Positions 1 to 7,987 are shown, counted from the first letter of the stretch. The stretch is DNA of 34,093 bases from Ammoniphilus sp. CFH 90114 (GCF_004123195.1 NZ_SDLI01000024.1:1-34093); one strand, 5' to 3'. Translations and numbers: made by a program. Notes: generated from the sequence alone by a model not told the origin.

Positions 1-20
1 AAGTGTCCAAACTTAGGGGG
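1..20 (-). repeat. Partial hairpin repeat at the window edge
   Basis: Read on the minus strand, this is a near copy (18 of 20 bases by eye) of one arm plus loop of the terminator at 910-935: the CCCC-TAAG stem start, a TTTGG-CAC loop and the closing CTT are all present. The other arm lies outside the window. Both copies are in the same orientation and bracket the nuclease-like gene at 181-852. Confidence 0.5.
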
Positions 21-42
21 CTAAGCCGTAATCACCACTAGC

Positions 43-104
43 AGCTGGATCTACAGGGTGTAAGTGGAGAATTTCCACTAAAGATCAATCCTGTAACCCC
101 AGCT
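43..104 (+). promoter_or_regulatory. Nested stem-loop leader upstream of the DUF559-like gene
   Basis: Three nested 6-bp complementary blocks are visible: AGCTGG (43-48) with CCAGCT (99-104), TACAGG (52-57) with CCTGTA (90-95), and AGTGGA (63-68) with TCCACT (74-79) around a GAATT loop. Together they form one long interrupted stem-loop upstream of the gene at 181. It could be a 5' UTR structure or a DNA palindrome. No known riboswitch family was recognised and no ligand is suggested. Confidence 0.4.
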
Positions 105-122
105 TATTTGGTAAAATATTAA

Positions 123-133
123 AGTAAGCCCCT
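123..133 (+). repeat. Direct repeat AGTAAGCCCCT, left copy
   Basis: The 11-bp word AGTAAGCCCCT occurs here, 47 bp upstream of the start codon at 181, and again at 852-862 immediately after the stop codon. A shorter form, AAAAGCCCCT, is inside the 3' end of the gene, and an inverted relative (AGGGGGCTAAG) is at 15-25. Confidence 0.5.
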
Positions 134-180
134 GAACTGAACCTAGGGACTTCATTACATATTACAAAAGGAGGTATGCA

Positions 181-852
181 ATGCAATTTGAAGAGCAATA
201 TTCTAACTTTTTAAATGCTCATCAAGCAGCCAGGAACGGCGAAAGGCTCCGTCGATTAACAGAAGGCCATGCCAATGCGGAGATGATGTTTTTAAAAAAC
301 GTTTGGTGGCCCCTCTTTCGCAATTTCCAACACCTGCACCCAGAATACGAAATCTCTGACTTCAAGGATGGGACAAGATATCTGGATTTTGCCTATATTC
401 GTCATGGTATCAAGATCTGCATCGAGGTAGATGGCTTTGGTCCTCATTTGAAGAACATTACTCGATGGCAATTTACCGACCAACTTGAGCGACAGAATCA
501 GCTTGTCATCGACGGGTGGTTTGTACTTCGATTTTCATATGACCAAATCACAGATAAGCCCCGCCAGAGCCAACAAACCATCCAACAGCTCATTGGGAAA
601 TTGTTTGGAGACGAACTCTCTCACCTCCCACTGAACTATCTGGAAAAAGAAGTCATTCGCTTCGCCCTAAAAAAGGACGATGTAATGACCCACACAGAAC
701 TTTGCACTTTACTAGATTTAAGCTATAAGCCTGTAAAAAAGATCCTATTAAAACTGATTCAGAAAGGAGTCCTCCATCCAGTATCAGGGAAACAAAGAGT
801 TCATTACTATAGATTGGATGAAGCAGTGAAAAGCCCCTATTTCCAATCTTGA
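181..852 (+). CDS. DUF559/Vsr-like nuclease-fold protein with C-terminal winged helix
   Basis: 223 aa. The start is well supported by AAAGGAGG a few bases upstream. Residues 30-142 resemble the Vsr/DUF559 restriction-endonuclease-like fold: an acidic residue at E34, D69 in a YLDF strand, then E82-V-D84 in a hydrophobic strand (CIEVDG), followed by helices and an LRF strand. This order matches PD-(D/E)XK nucleases, but the usual lysine of ExK is replaced by D84, so catalysis is uncertain. Residues about 150-212 look like a winged helix-turn-helix (a run of helices, then a VHYYRL beta wing), suggesting sequence-specific DNA binding. No methyltransferase or Vsr partner is next to it. It stands alone, flanked by the AGTAAGCCCCT repeats and by hairpin repeats, which could be its targets or signs of mobility. 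Alternative: a non-catalytic DNA-binding regulator. Confidence 0.6.
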   Translation: MQFEEQYSNFLNAHQAARNGERLRRLTEGHANAEMMFLKNVWWPLFRNFQHLHPEYEISDFKDGTRYLDFAYIRHGIKICIEVDGFGPHLKNITRWQFTDQLERQNQLVIDGWFVLRFSYDQITDKPRQSQQTIQQLIGKLFGDELSHLPLNYLEKEVIRFALKKDDVMTHTELCTLLDLSYKPVKKILLKLIQKGVLHPVSGKQRVHYYRLDEAVKSPYFQS

Positions 853-862
853 GTAAGCCCCT
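852..862 (+). repeat. Direct repeat AGTAAGCCCCT, right copy
   Basis: An exact copy of the word at 123-133. Its first base is the last base of the TGA stop codon of the 181-852 gene, so the two copies bracket the gene closely. Confidence 0.5.
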
Positions 863-909
863 CCACCCAAATGGCCTCTTAGAAATCACTCGAACCTGAA
901 TAAAAAATA

Positions 910-935
910 CCCCTTAAGTGACCAAACTTAAGGGG
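910..935 (-). terminator. Terminator of the giant phosphoesterase gene
   Basis: A perfect 9-bp stem, CCCCTTAAG / CTTAAGGGG, with an 8-nt loop (919-926). On the minus strand it is followed by a T-rich run (TATTTTTTATT), so it terminates the leftward transcript ending at 957. Its loop and arm resemble the partial hairpin at 1-20. Confidence 0.8.
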
Positions 936-956
936 CAGCCTCCACATCTTTAAATC

Positions 957-1535
957 CTACTTTAAGAAATTGCGCGCTACAGCCACGACATCGTACAGAT
1001 CAATTTGACCATTGGCATCGACATCGAAGATGGATAGCTCGTTAAGCGGACTCTTCTCGAAGGATCTAGCAATCTTCACAATATCTTCTGTATTGATCTT
1101 ATCGTCCTCATTAAAGTCCCCTACATAAACGACCATGCCTGGAGCGACTTTAGTTTCCTTCGTGTTCACGCTTGCTTGTGCCTTCTTGTAGCCTTCTCTC
1201 CATGCTTCCACCGTATAGCTTCCATTCATAGGTGCACGCAGGTTATATTGTCCCTTCTCATTCGTTGTGGTTTCTCCCACTAGTGATCCATTCTCATGAT
1301 ACATCTTGACAGAGAACTGGCTTAAGTTCTTCAAATGGTGAGTGGAAGGGAGATAGACACTTCCTGTAACGGTCTCAGAAGCGACGACGGTAAAGCGGTA
1401 TGGGCTGATCTCGATTGGGATCGGTTGATTGTGACTGTTGGCCAGCCGAATTTTCCCTTCCTCCGGTGTAATGCTCACTTCTCCTGAGGCGGAATCCAGC
1501 ACCTTGAATCGAACAGTCAAGAGTGCCTGTTCCAT
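957..1535 (-). pseudogene. Detached C-terminal part (cohesin end, Cna-B/CarboxypepD-like, dockerin) of the giant phosphoesterase
   Basis: This frame continues the protein of the next entry, but in the +1 frame relative to it. It opens with the missing last strands of the cohesin-like domain (a LTVRFKV strand), passes through a carboxypeptidase-regulatory-like beta sandwich (NEKGQY and YTVEAWREGY motifs), and ends in a type-I dockerin-like module with two calcium-loop repeats: DFNEDDKINTEDI, then DVDANGQIDLYDV. The ATG at 1535 is preceded by AAGGAG at 3-nt spacing. That could allow re-initiation, but those bases also encode the parent protein, so I treat this as the separated tail of one ancestral gene. 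Without a signal peptide it could not be exported on its own. Confidence 0.75.
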
Positions 1536-4500
1536 AGACTCCTTCCGTTACGCCCAGCTTCGTCACCGCGAAGCGAACTAACCCTTGAGTGCTGTCGATT
1601 TCATTGGTAATCTCAGCACCGGTGAGCCATTCGCTTGGTAGAATCTCGATACCTTGTAGTTTTTGAGGGTCATAGTTTAGCGTCAATGCTGCACCATATA
1701 AATCCTGTACATTCTGCAACTGGATGCTCATATGAACCTCCTGTCCTGCCTGAACTTGAGATGGACCGGCAAGGGACAAGACCGAAGTGCTGTCCTGCGT
1801 TGTAAATCCATAAATGGCAGATCTGCGCTTTGCCCCATAGTCATCGGAGATTGACATGTACCAGTAATAAGTTTGACCTGGATTCAAGTCGTTCCAAGGA
1901 GTAGAGACTGTTGTTCCGGATACCACATCTTCTACAGATCCGATCAAATTGGAATGGTATACGTTAACGGCAAAATAATCCGTTGCCACACGCTTGTTAA
2001 TATCGCGGAACTGGAAGTCTAGCGTAAAATCGTCGATATCTCCCTCATCAAAATAATTGTAGTCATCTTTATATGGGGAATACGTATCGACATCAAGCAA
2101 TCCTGAAACTGGATCAAACTGGAGCAATCGGACATAGCCATCTCCACCGTTAGGTCCTTCTTGGTAGTCTGCGAGCATTTCAACCACTTGTCTTGTACTG
2201 CCATCCTTATTGGTCAGCGTCTTCACCTTGCGATTGGCTCCATGATAATGGCCGCATAGTACCATGCGTACATTCTCATTCGGCTCAACAATTTGGTCGA
2301 ACACGTTTTGCGCCATCTTGGACAAGGTAGCATTATTCTCTAAATAGGCATGCATTCCGATGATCGCCATGCGATCGGCATGCTTCTTCAGCACTTCGTT
2401 AGCCCAATTGATTGTTTCCTGCGTATCCTCAGTACCAAACCCGAGATAGAGCATAATAAAGTCATGACCGCCAAATGAGATTAAGTCGTAGTGATTTCGA
2501 TTGTTATCCATCTCACCGCCATACCAAGGCTTGCTGGAAAAACGACTGGAGCCGAAGTATTTTCCATACATCGTGTAGTCCAGACCATTGGTGATAACAT
2601 CGTGATTACCCGCTAACACTCCATAAGGCACTCCGGCGTCATCTAGCTTTTTCATATTTCGATCCGCTACTTCCCATTGCGATTCGATGTTCGCGCGATT
2701 GACAAGGTCTCCGGTATGAATGACGTACTCAAATTTTCCTTGGTTGTACTCATCCACCATCCAGTCCCCCAGCGTATCGAACACGTCCGGATAGGACTCG
2801 GCATAATACTGCGTGTCAGATACCCAAAGAAGTGTGAACGGCTCATTGGCCTGCTTCACTTCATCCTGTACCATCGCCTGAATCTTGTTATCCTTCACGA
2901 AACGGGCGGCGTCAATATCGGCGGACAGAACGATTTCGCTTTCAGTTGAATCGCCGGTAGTGGATTTAAGAGCTATCCACTTTTCTTCGTTGTGATCCCA
3001 GGCATAGAGGGTAACAATTCTTCCCGGAAGGGTTTTTCCTTTCCAATATAGCTCTACCGTACTATCTGCGTGCAATTGGTCTTCAGTTAATTCAACTTCA
3101 AAGCGATGATAAGGAAAGCCTGCTTGCGTATCCGTCCATAGATATTCCCCATCCGGACGAGCCACCTTTGTTGCTGCTTCCGCACTCATTTCTGATTCAC
3201 CAGCAGGAGCTACGGTGAGCGGAGGCTCTCGATCGGCAACATGGACGAATCCACTGATATTTTCATTTCTGGCAAAGTCGTACTTGGTCGCTTCCAAGAA
3301 TTCAACCTTCAACGAATCGGCTGTTGGATCTGTCACCGTCGCCTGAAGTCTAGTATTGCGATCGACCCCAGTGGCTAAATCGGATGGAAGAACCTGAGAC
3401 GGCTCATTAGGCTTTTCCTCTTCGATTTGAAACTTTACCCTCTCGGTCGCTTGGTTTCCAGCCCCGTCATATACCGTGACTTCAATCGTATGCTCCCCTG
3501 AAGCTAGGGTCGCCGATGACGTTTCGTATGGGAATGCGATCGGCTTTCCATCCAGTTTGCCTTCAACTTTTACAATGCCTGTAAGATTATCCGATGCCAC
3601 GGCTTCCATGCGAATGGAGCCTTTAAGCTTCATGGATGGTGCGATCATTTGTCCTGGCGCGTACTCCACTCCGTCAATGATCGGCTTCGTATTATCCACC
3701 GTGACGTTGATCGTTTCGATGACTTCATCTTTTAGGCTCATGGTTAAAGAATAGGTTCCATCGGTTAAAGCTGCCGTATCTAGTTCCGCATACCTAGCCA
3801 AATATTTTTCAGCTGGAATGGCAAACTCAAATTCACTGATCAGCGGCTTTTTCATGTTCGTATTGTTAGGGGCGCTGCCATCGCCTAGACCATAGTACGT
3901 ATTCTCCTTGTACTCTACCGTTGTCCTCGATAGGTCACCCAAGAAGTTTTGTATCTGGTCTGGCTTGATCATCGTTCCGTCCGGAAGGATCAAATGGATG
4001 TTCTTCACTTCCAGATCATCGAAATTCGTCTTATTAAAGTAAAGCTCATGCGTACTCAAGTCATACGGAACATTCTCGTTCCCAGAGTGAATCGACACAG
4101 TCGAGGCAGACACAAAGTATCGCGGCGATAAGTCAAACGTATGCCATGCCCCCTCCACATACTTCGGCAGAACGCGACCAAAGAACTCCCCTTCACCGTT
4201 AGGTGCTTTCGCACTCGCAGAGGTCTGGTAGATTTGATCAATGCCTCTGGCTTGGAAAAGGAATTGAGCTTGCCCTGGCAATGCCGGTCGCAGGTTAAGA
4301 GATTGTCCGTCAAACAACACGTCAATCTGATCCTCACTGCTTCTTCCATAGGCGAATAGCTCTGCCTTCCCGCTCAGGATCTCGCCGTTCTTCATGGACA
4401 GTCCTGGCTCAGGCAAGGTAGTGTCGAGCTCTGATTCCACAACGGTAAAGACACTACCCCTTGAATTATAAGGCACGCGAGTCCGATGACCGGCTTCATC

Positions 4501-6351
4501 TTCCGCCTCAACGATATAACGATAGTCTCCTAATTCCTCCTCTCGGATCGTTCCTTCATAGACATAGGAGGAACCAGAGGTTGTCTTTAATTCCAACGGT
4601 ATGCGGTGAGTCAGCTCGTTTAACCCGCTTGATGATGGTCCATAAAGCACTTCAGCTCTCGATAACGGCTCATTGCTCGTAATCTTTACATTATACGGCT
4701 TGCTCTTGCCTACTGTATAAGCAGATTGGTGATATTGAAGAGTTGGAGCCACCATATCGATCCCTTCAACAGGAGGGACTTGTCCTACCTCTACACTCCC
4801 TGGAGTACCGTAGGCTCGTGTATCCAGACGCTCCATTCGCGTACCAGACGTTGAGTAAGTGAAACGAACAACCGCATTACGCACGTCATTGACCAAGCGA
4901 TCGGGACTAGTCGGTGTGCTCGGATCATACCAAGCTTCGACAATGGTATCCTTCAGATCCTCTGTGCTTGACAAGGCAAAACCCCGTTGGAGGCTATTCG
5001 GCAAGTTGAAATCATCCGAGCTGCGATTATCATAGAAAATCACATCGTTCTCTTGAAGCACTGTGTTAAAGTGTGTATTAAAATCATCTACGGATGTAAA
5101 ACCATCAGCAATCGCTTCCCTTGCGAACCAGATAACCGCTGAATGATAGGGTTGGATGGCCGTATCACTTGGAATGGTCCATTTTTTAGGCTTCGTCGTC
5201 CCCGGATATAGATAAAACAATGTATAACCTTTTAAATTCAATACCTCATCTGAGTTATTGTAAAGCTCTAGGTACTCGTATTGGTTTCCGCTACCCTTCC
5301 GGTAATCTCCTGCCGGATTTGGAAGCAATTCTGTAATAAGCACTCGAGGAGCAGTTCCTCCAGCAGGCGGCTGTCCAACTGGGATTTCATAGTCTTCAGA
5401 CTTTACAAGATTGACCTGATCGCTAGCTTCTAAGTAATAATAGATACGCTCTCCGGTTAATTCTCCCGCAGGGATAGTAAAGGCATACTGACCTTCAGTC
5501 CCATCTGACTCCATACGTGCTTCATGATATGGCGTGTTGATGCTGGATTTATAATAGAGCTTTACAGTTAACGTATCCTGTTCTGGATCGATCACCGTTG
5601 CCGTCACTTTTACCGGTTGACCACCTTCTACAGATACCATAGGTTGATGCGTTATAACAGGTGATTGGTTAGGCTCCTGAAGCTGAAGCTGTTCTAGCTC
5701 AACAACGCCTGCCGTTGGACTAGCCTCTTGTCTGTGCTTCACCATCGCTATTCCAGTGGCCGGCACCTTCAGGTGTAAGCTTTTTCCGTCACCCACATCA
5801 TCGGCTGTATAGTAGATCTCACTGAGAATGGCGTTGTTGTCACTTTTTTGTGTGATATAAAAGCCACGATCGGTATTATTCAATCCATCCTGGCCTCTCA
5901 ATCGAAAAACTGGAACATGATCCGGAACCGCATGGTATTGCCTAAAATCTGCTTCCGTCAAATTATTGGCATCTTCTGTAATCTTGCTGCTGGTACGTTC
6001 TACCCACAGTACGGCTGGGCTGTTCGCCGGAATCGTGACCTGCTCTTGATCCGCATAGACCACATCCGTTACTCTCAAATCTTTAACATTGGTATTATAG
6101 TTGTAGCGAATCTTGTAATGGTCATTAAATGCTAGACTCTCACCAGCGTTATTGTAGATCTCAATAAATTCAAATAGATCGTTTGAACCTGCGCCGCTGA
6201 TGTGACTGTTTGATTTGTCATCCGGATAAATCTCCGTCAGGAAAACGGGAGAAGATGACTGGGCACTCCCCTCTCTTGCGTAGGCCACATTGAGCACCGA
6301 TGAACTTAGTAGGGTAACTGACAGTAGACTTGAAAGCCAACGCCTCTTCAT
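1375..6351 (-). CDS. Giant secreted lamin-tail / calcineurin-like metallophosphoesterase, frameshifted near its C-terminus
   Basis: 1658 aa in this frame, of which about 1612 are genuine. AAGGAG lies 9 nt before the ATG. Residues 1-26 are a Sec signal peptide ending in AYA. Then come a lamin-tail-like domain (about 34-190), an Ig/FN3-like region, a second lamin-tail domain (about 335-500, LITELLPNP then YEYLELYNN), and several Ig-like domains to about 1170. A calcineurin-like phosphoesterase follows (about 1172-1400) with the family motifs SDTQ (D1179), GDLVNR (D1215), GNHD (N1249, H1250), GMHAY (H1334) and GHYHG (H1368, H1370), so the metal ligands are present. After an FN3-like stretch, a cohesin-like domain starts near 1525. 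Around 1610 the frame is lost and the last 46 residues are nonsense; the true tail lies in another frame at 957-1535. The likely role is an extracellular phosphodiesterase or phosphatase (inference). Confidence 0.88.
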   Translation of the reverse strand: MKRRWLSSLLSVTLLSSSVLNVAYAREGSAQSSSPVFLTEIYPDDKSNSHISGAGSNDLFEFIEIYNNAGESLAFNDHYKIRYNYNTNVKDLRVTDVVYADQEQVTIPANSPAVLWVERTSSKITEDANNLTEADFRQYHAVPDHVPVFRLRGQDGLNNTDRGFYITQKSDNNAILSEIYYTADDVGDGKSLHLKVPATGIAMVKHRQEASPTAGVVELEQLQLQEPNQSPVITHQPMVSVEGGQPVKVTATVIDPEQDTLTVKLYYKSSINTPYHEARMESDGTEGQYAFTIPAGELTGERIYYYLEASDQVNLVKSEDYEIPVGQPPAGGTAPRVLITELLPNPAGDYRKGSGNQYEYLELYNNSDEVLNLKGYTLFYLYPGTTKPKKWTIPSDTAIQPYHSAVIWFAREAIADGFTSVDDFNTHFNTVLQENDVIFYDNRSSDDFNLPNSLQRGFALSSTEDLKDTIVEAWYDPSTPTSPDRLVNDVRNAVVRFTYSTSGTRMERLDTRAYGTPGSVEVGQVPPVEGIDMVAPTLQYHQSAYTVGKSKPYNVKITSNEPLSRAEVLYGPSSSGLNELTHRIPLELKTTSGSSYVYEGTIREEELGDYRYIVEAEDEAGHRTRVPYNSRGSVFTVVESELDTTLPEPGLSMKNGEILSGKAELFAYGRSSEDQIDVLFDGQSLNLRPALPGQAQFLFQARGIDQIYQTSASAKAPNGEGEFFGRVLPKYVEGAWHTFDLSPRYFVSASTVSIHSGNENVPYDLSTHELYFNKTNFDDLEVKNIHLILPDGTMIKPDQIQNFLGDLSRTTVEYKENTYYGLGDGSAPNNTNMKKPLISEFEFAIPAEKYLARYAELDTAALTDGTYSLTMSLKDEVIETINVTVDNTKPIIDGVEYAPGQMIAPSMKLKGSIRMEAVASDNLTGIVKVEGKLDGKPIAFPYETSSATLASGEHTIEVTVYDGAGNQATERVKFQIEEEKPNEPSQVLPSDLATGVDRNTRLQATVTDPTADSLKVEFLEATKYDFARNENISGFVHVADREPPLTVAPAGESEMSAEAATKVARPDGEYLWTDTQAGFPYHRFEVELTEDQLHADSTVELYWKGKTLPGRIVTLYAWDHNEEKWIALKSTTGDSTESEIVLSADIDAARFVKDNKIQAMVQDEVKQANEPFTLLWVSDTQYYAESYPDVFDTLGDWMVDEYNQGKFEYVIHTGDLVNRANIESQWEVADRNMKKLDDAGVPYGVLAGNHDVITNGLDYTMYGKYFGSSRFSSKPWYGGEMDNNRNHYDLISFGGHDFIMLYLGFGTEDTQETINWANEVLKKHADRMAIIGMHAYLENNATLSKMAQNVFDQIVEPNENVRMVLCGHYHGANRKVKTLTNKDGSTRQVVEMLADYQEGPNGGDGYVRLLQFDPVSGLLDVDTYSPYKDDYNYFDEGDIDDFTLDFQFRDINKRVATDYFAVNVYHSNLIGSVEDVVSGTTVSTPWNDLNPGQTYYWYMSISDDYGAKRRSAIYGFTTQDSTSVLSLAGPSQVQAGQEVHMSIQLQNVQDLYGAALTLNYDPQKLQGIEILPSEWLTGAEITNEIDSTQGLVRFAVTKLGVTEGVYGTGTLDCSIQGAGFRLRRSEHYTGGRENSAGQQSQSTDPNRDQPIPLYRRRF

Positions 6352-6381
6352 ATTCCAACTCCTTCTCTATTCTATTTTATC

Positions 6382-6398
6382 TTGGTATTCGATACCAA
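6382..6398. promoter_or_regulatory. Operator-like palindrome upstream of the phosphoesterase gene
   Basis: TTGGTAT-TCG-ATACCAA is a perfect 7-bp inverted repeat with a 3-nt centre, about 31 bp upstream of the start codon at 6351. A possible -35 (TTGGCG) lies beside it on the minus strand and an AT-rich GATAAAAT lies just downstream, so it may sit inside the promoter spacer. The regulator is unknown. Confidence 0.4.
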
Positions 6399-6477
6399 AA
6401 CGCCAATGTAAATTATAATAATAATTTATAAAGTTAATTGTTTAATTTTGTAATTCTTTTGTAAAGGAGGTGGTGAA

Positions 6478-6492
6478 ATGGATTACAAATAA
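6478..6492 (+). other. Possible four-codon leader peptide (MDYK)
   Basis: ATG GAT TAC AAA TAA, preceded by AAAGGAGG (6463-6470) at good spacing, with the long RNA stem of the next entry starting 8 nt after the stop. The ribosome site is much stronger than chance would suggest for so short a frame. It may be a leader peptide or simply a decayed gene start. Confidence 0.3.
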
Positions 6493-6499
6493 ACGTTCA

Positions 6500-6660
6500 G
6501 TGGCTGTGGTGGCATGATAATTGCCGGACATTGGTTCCGCTGATATAACTAATAGGAGGGACGAAAGCCTCTTGCTAAGTTCTCGGAATGGTAGTGATCT
6601 TATATCACAAAGTGGAGTAATAAGACATCGTACGTCCGCCCTGATTCACCACCCAGCCAC
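6500..6660 (+). ncRNA. Candidate structured RNA in the 5' region of the coiled-coil gene
   Basis: The 430-bp gap between the divergent genes at 6351 and 6788 holds no convincing ORF, but it has a strong closing stem: 6500-6512 (GTGGCTG-T-GGTGG) pairs with 6649-6660 (CCACCCAGCCAC) over 12 bp with one bulged T. Nested inside are AGGAGGGACG (6554-6563) with CGTCCGCCCT (6633-6642), 8 of 10 paired, and a GTGAT/ATCAC hairpin (6594-6608). The core sequences of the common riboswitches that I checked by eye are absent. It could be a cis-regulatory leader of the gene at 6788 or an independent RNA. Confidence 0.4.
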
Positions 6661-6787
6661 ACCGGGCAAGCCCCTCTGTTACGAGGTACACGCGTAAATC
6701 ATTCAGCTGTGACATAAAAACGACATAATTGAACTTTATACTAGGGAAGTACAAGATACCTTACTAAAAATAGAGGAGGAAATGAGA

Positions 6788-7468
6788 ATGAAAAAAGGTT
6801 TTTTGCCTTCGTTAGTAGTTGCTGGATTATTAATAGGCAGTGTTACAGTGGTTGGAGCAGAGGAAGTCACACCTATTAAAGAAAGTGCTGAATTCCAGGC
6901 TTTACAATCCCTGCGTGAGCAAAGCAAGGCGTTAAATGCATCTCTAAAAAACCAAACTCAACTAAACAAGCAACAAAGAGATGCCCTTAAAGCTACTCTA
7001 TCAGACGAGGTTAAATCTCAAGTGAAGGCGGTTCTTTCAGAAGTAAAACCGCTTAAAGAAGCGAACCGAGCTCTAGTTAAAGAACTAAAAGCAGCAAAAG
7101 AAGCGAAGGATACTGAAAAAGTAGCGGAACTTAAAGCGAAAATGAAGGCCAACCAAGAGGCTATTCAATCCAAACTTGCTGCGATCAAGTTACAGCTCGA
7201 TGAAATGAAACAACTTAAGACAGAAATAAAGCCTATAAAAGAACAAGTAAAACCAATAAATGAAGCTCAAAAAGCAAACCGAGAATTCGTAAAGCAAAAA
7301 AGAGAGCGAATAAAAACGATTCTTAAGCAAGCAAAAGAAAATAAGTCGGATCAAGCATTTGTTCAGAGTTCCTTAGCAGAAGCGGCTAAACTAACAGAAG
7401 AAATTCTTTCACTAAAAGCTGAGATTCTAAAGCAAAAGGAAGAGATCGCAACATTGATTAGCAAGTAG
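6788..7468 (+). CDS. Secreted alpha-helical coiled-coil protein
   Basis: 226 aa from the ATG at 6788. An ATG at 6782 also exists, but GAGGAGG (6773-6779) is only 2 nt from it and 8 nt from 6788, so the second is preferred. Residues 1-24 form a Sec signal peptide ending in VVGA. The rest is a highly charged helix-former with heptad-like spacing, rich in Lys, Glu, Ala, Leu and Gln, without Cys, Trp, Tyr or His. No enzymatic motif is visible. It converges on the two-component operon, which encodes two further secreted helical proteins, and shares a terminator with it. A periplasm-like or cell-wall spacer, or a Spy/CpxP-like stress protein, is possible, but no family was recognised. Confidence 0.7.
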   Translation: MKKGFLPSLVVAGLLIGSVTVVGAEEVTPIKESAEFQALQSLREQSKALNASLKNQTQLNKQQRDALKATLSDEVKSQVKAVLSEVKPLKEANRALVKELKAAKEAKDTEKVAELKAKMKANQEAIQSKLAAIKLQLDEMKQLKTEIKPIKEQVKPINEAQKANREFVKQKRERIKTILKQAKENKSDQAFVQSSLAEAAKLTEEILSLKAEILKQKEEIATLISK

Positions 7469-7488
7469 TAAAGACACTTCTATACAAG

Positions 7489-7526
7489 AAAAATTCGCTA
7501 GGCACCTGTCCGCCTGGCGAATTTTT
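7489..7526. terminator. Bidirectional terminator between convergent genes
   Basis: A 15-bp stem, AAAAATTCGCTAGGC (7489-7503) with GCCTGGCGAATTTTT (7512-7526), containing one G-T pair and an 8-nt loop. The stem ends provide A and T tracts on both strands, so it serves both the + gene ending at 7468 and the - operon whose stop codon (7525-7527) overlaps it. Confidence 0.85.
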
Positions 7527-7983
7527 ACTCCTCAATAAGCTCCTCTAGCTCATCTAATGCTTTTTCTAGTTCTTCCATTTGGTCTAACTCTTTAGAGATG
7601 CTTTCTAGTTCTGCTAGTTTTTCTGAAAGCTCCTCCATTTCACTAAGTTCTTCCTCATACTCATTTGTTAGTTCTTCCAGTTGTCCTTGTTCTTCTTCAT
7701 GCTGTTCTAACCCCTTAATTTGTTGTTCCAGGGATTCTACTTCTTTTATTGCGCTATCAATTTCACTAGCTTCAGTTCCAGCGGAAATAGTTTGGGATTC
7801 CTTGTTTTCCACTGGTTTTTCTTCCTCTAGCTGAGTAGAAGGGGTATCTTCCTTTTCTTTAGGAGTGTTTTCGTTCTCTTTAAGCACAGTACTTATTTTT
7901 GCATCTTGCTCTTTCATTTGAATTGGTTGCTCTGAACAACCACTTGCGATTAGGATGAACAGGAGAAACAGAAGCTTTTTCAT
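7525..7983 (-). CDS. Acidic coiled-coil lipoprotein
   Basis: 152 aa from the ATG at 7983; the longer frame from a TTG at 8010 would bury the signal sequence. MKKLLFLLFILIASGC is a lipoprotein signal with the acylated cysteine at 16. The mature part is strongly acidic and low-complexity: a Glu/Lys/Thr linker (about 20-75) followed by a helical region dominated by Glu and Leu in heptads (about 80-152, repeated EELSEMEELSEKLAEL-like blocks). It starts 4 nt after the stop of the upstream gene, so the two are probably translationally coupled. The ribosome site is weak (GAAAG-type), consistent with coupling. No catalytic motif is seen. By context it is a membrane-anchored partner or output of the two-component system. 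Confidence 0.75.
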   Translation of the reverse strand: MKKLLFLLFILIASGCSEQPIQMKEQDAKISTVLKENENTPKEKEDTPSTQLEEEKPVENKESQTISAGTEASEIDSAIKEVESLEQQIKGLEQHEEEQGQLEELTNEYEEELSEMEELSEKLAELESISKELDQMEELEKALDELEELIEE

Positions 7984-7987
7984 TGTT

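Noticed and set aside
1535-1550. Programmed ribosomal frameshift as an explanation for the split phosphoesterase
   Set aside because: No slippery heptamer or prfB-like stop context is seen. A lost CT unit explains the break and restores the cohesin strand exactly.
4056-4349. 97-aa minus-strand ORF inside the phosphoesterase gene
   Set aside because: Out-of-frame shadow of the long gene, without ribosome site or recognisable sequence.
7598-7834. Ser-rich 78-aa plus-strand ORF
   Set aside because: It is the antisense shadow of the Glu-rich lipoprotein codons.
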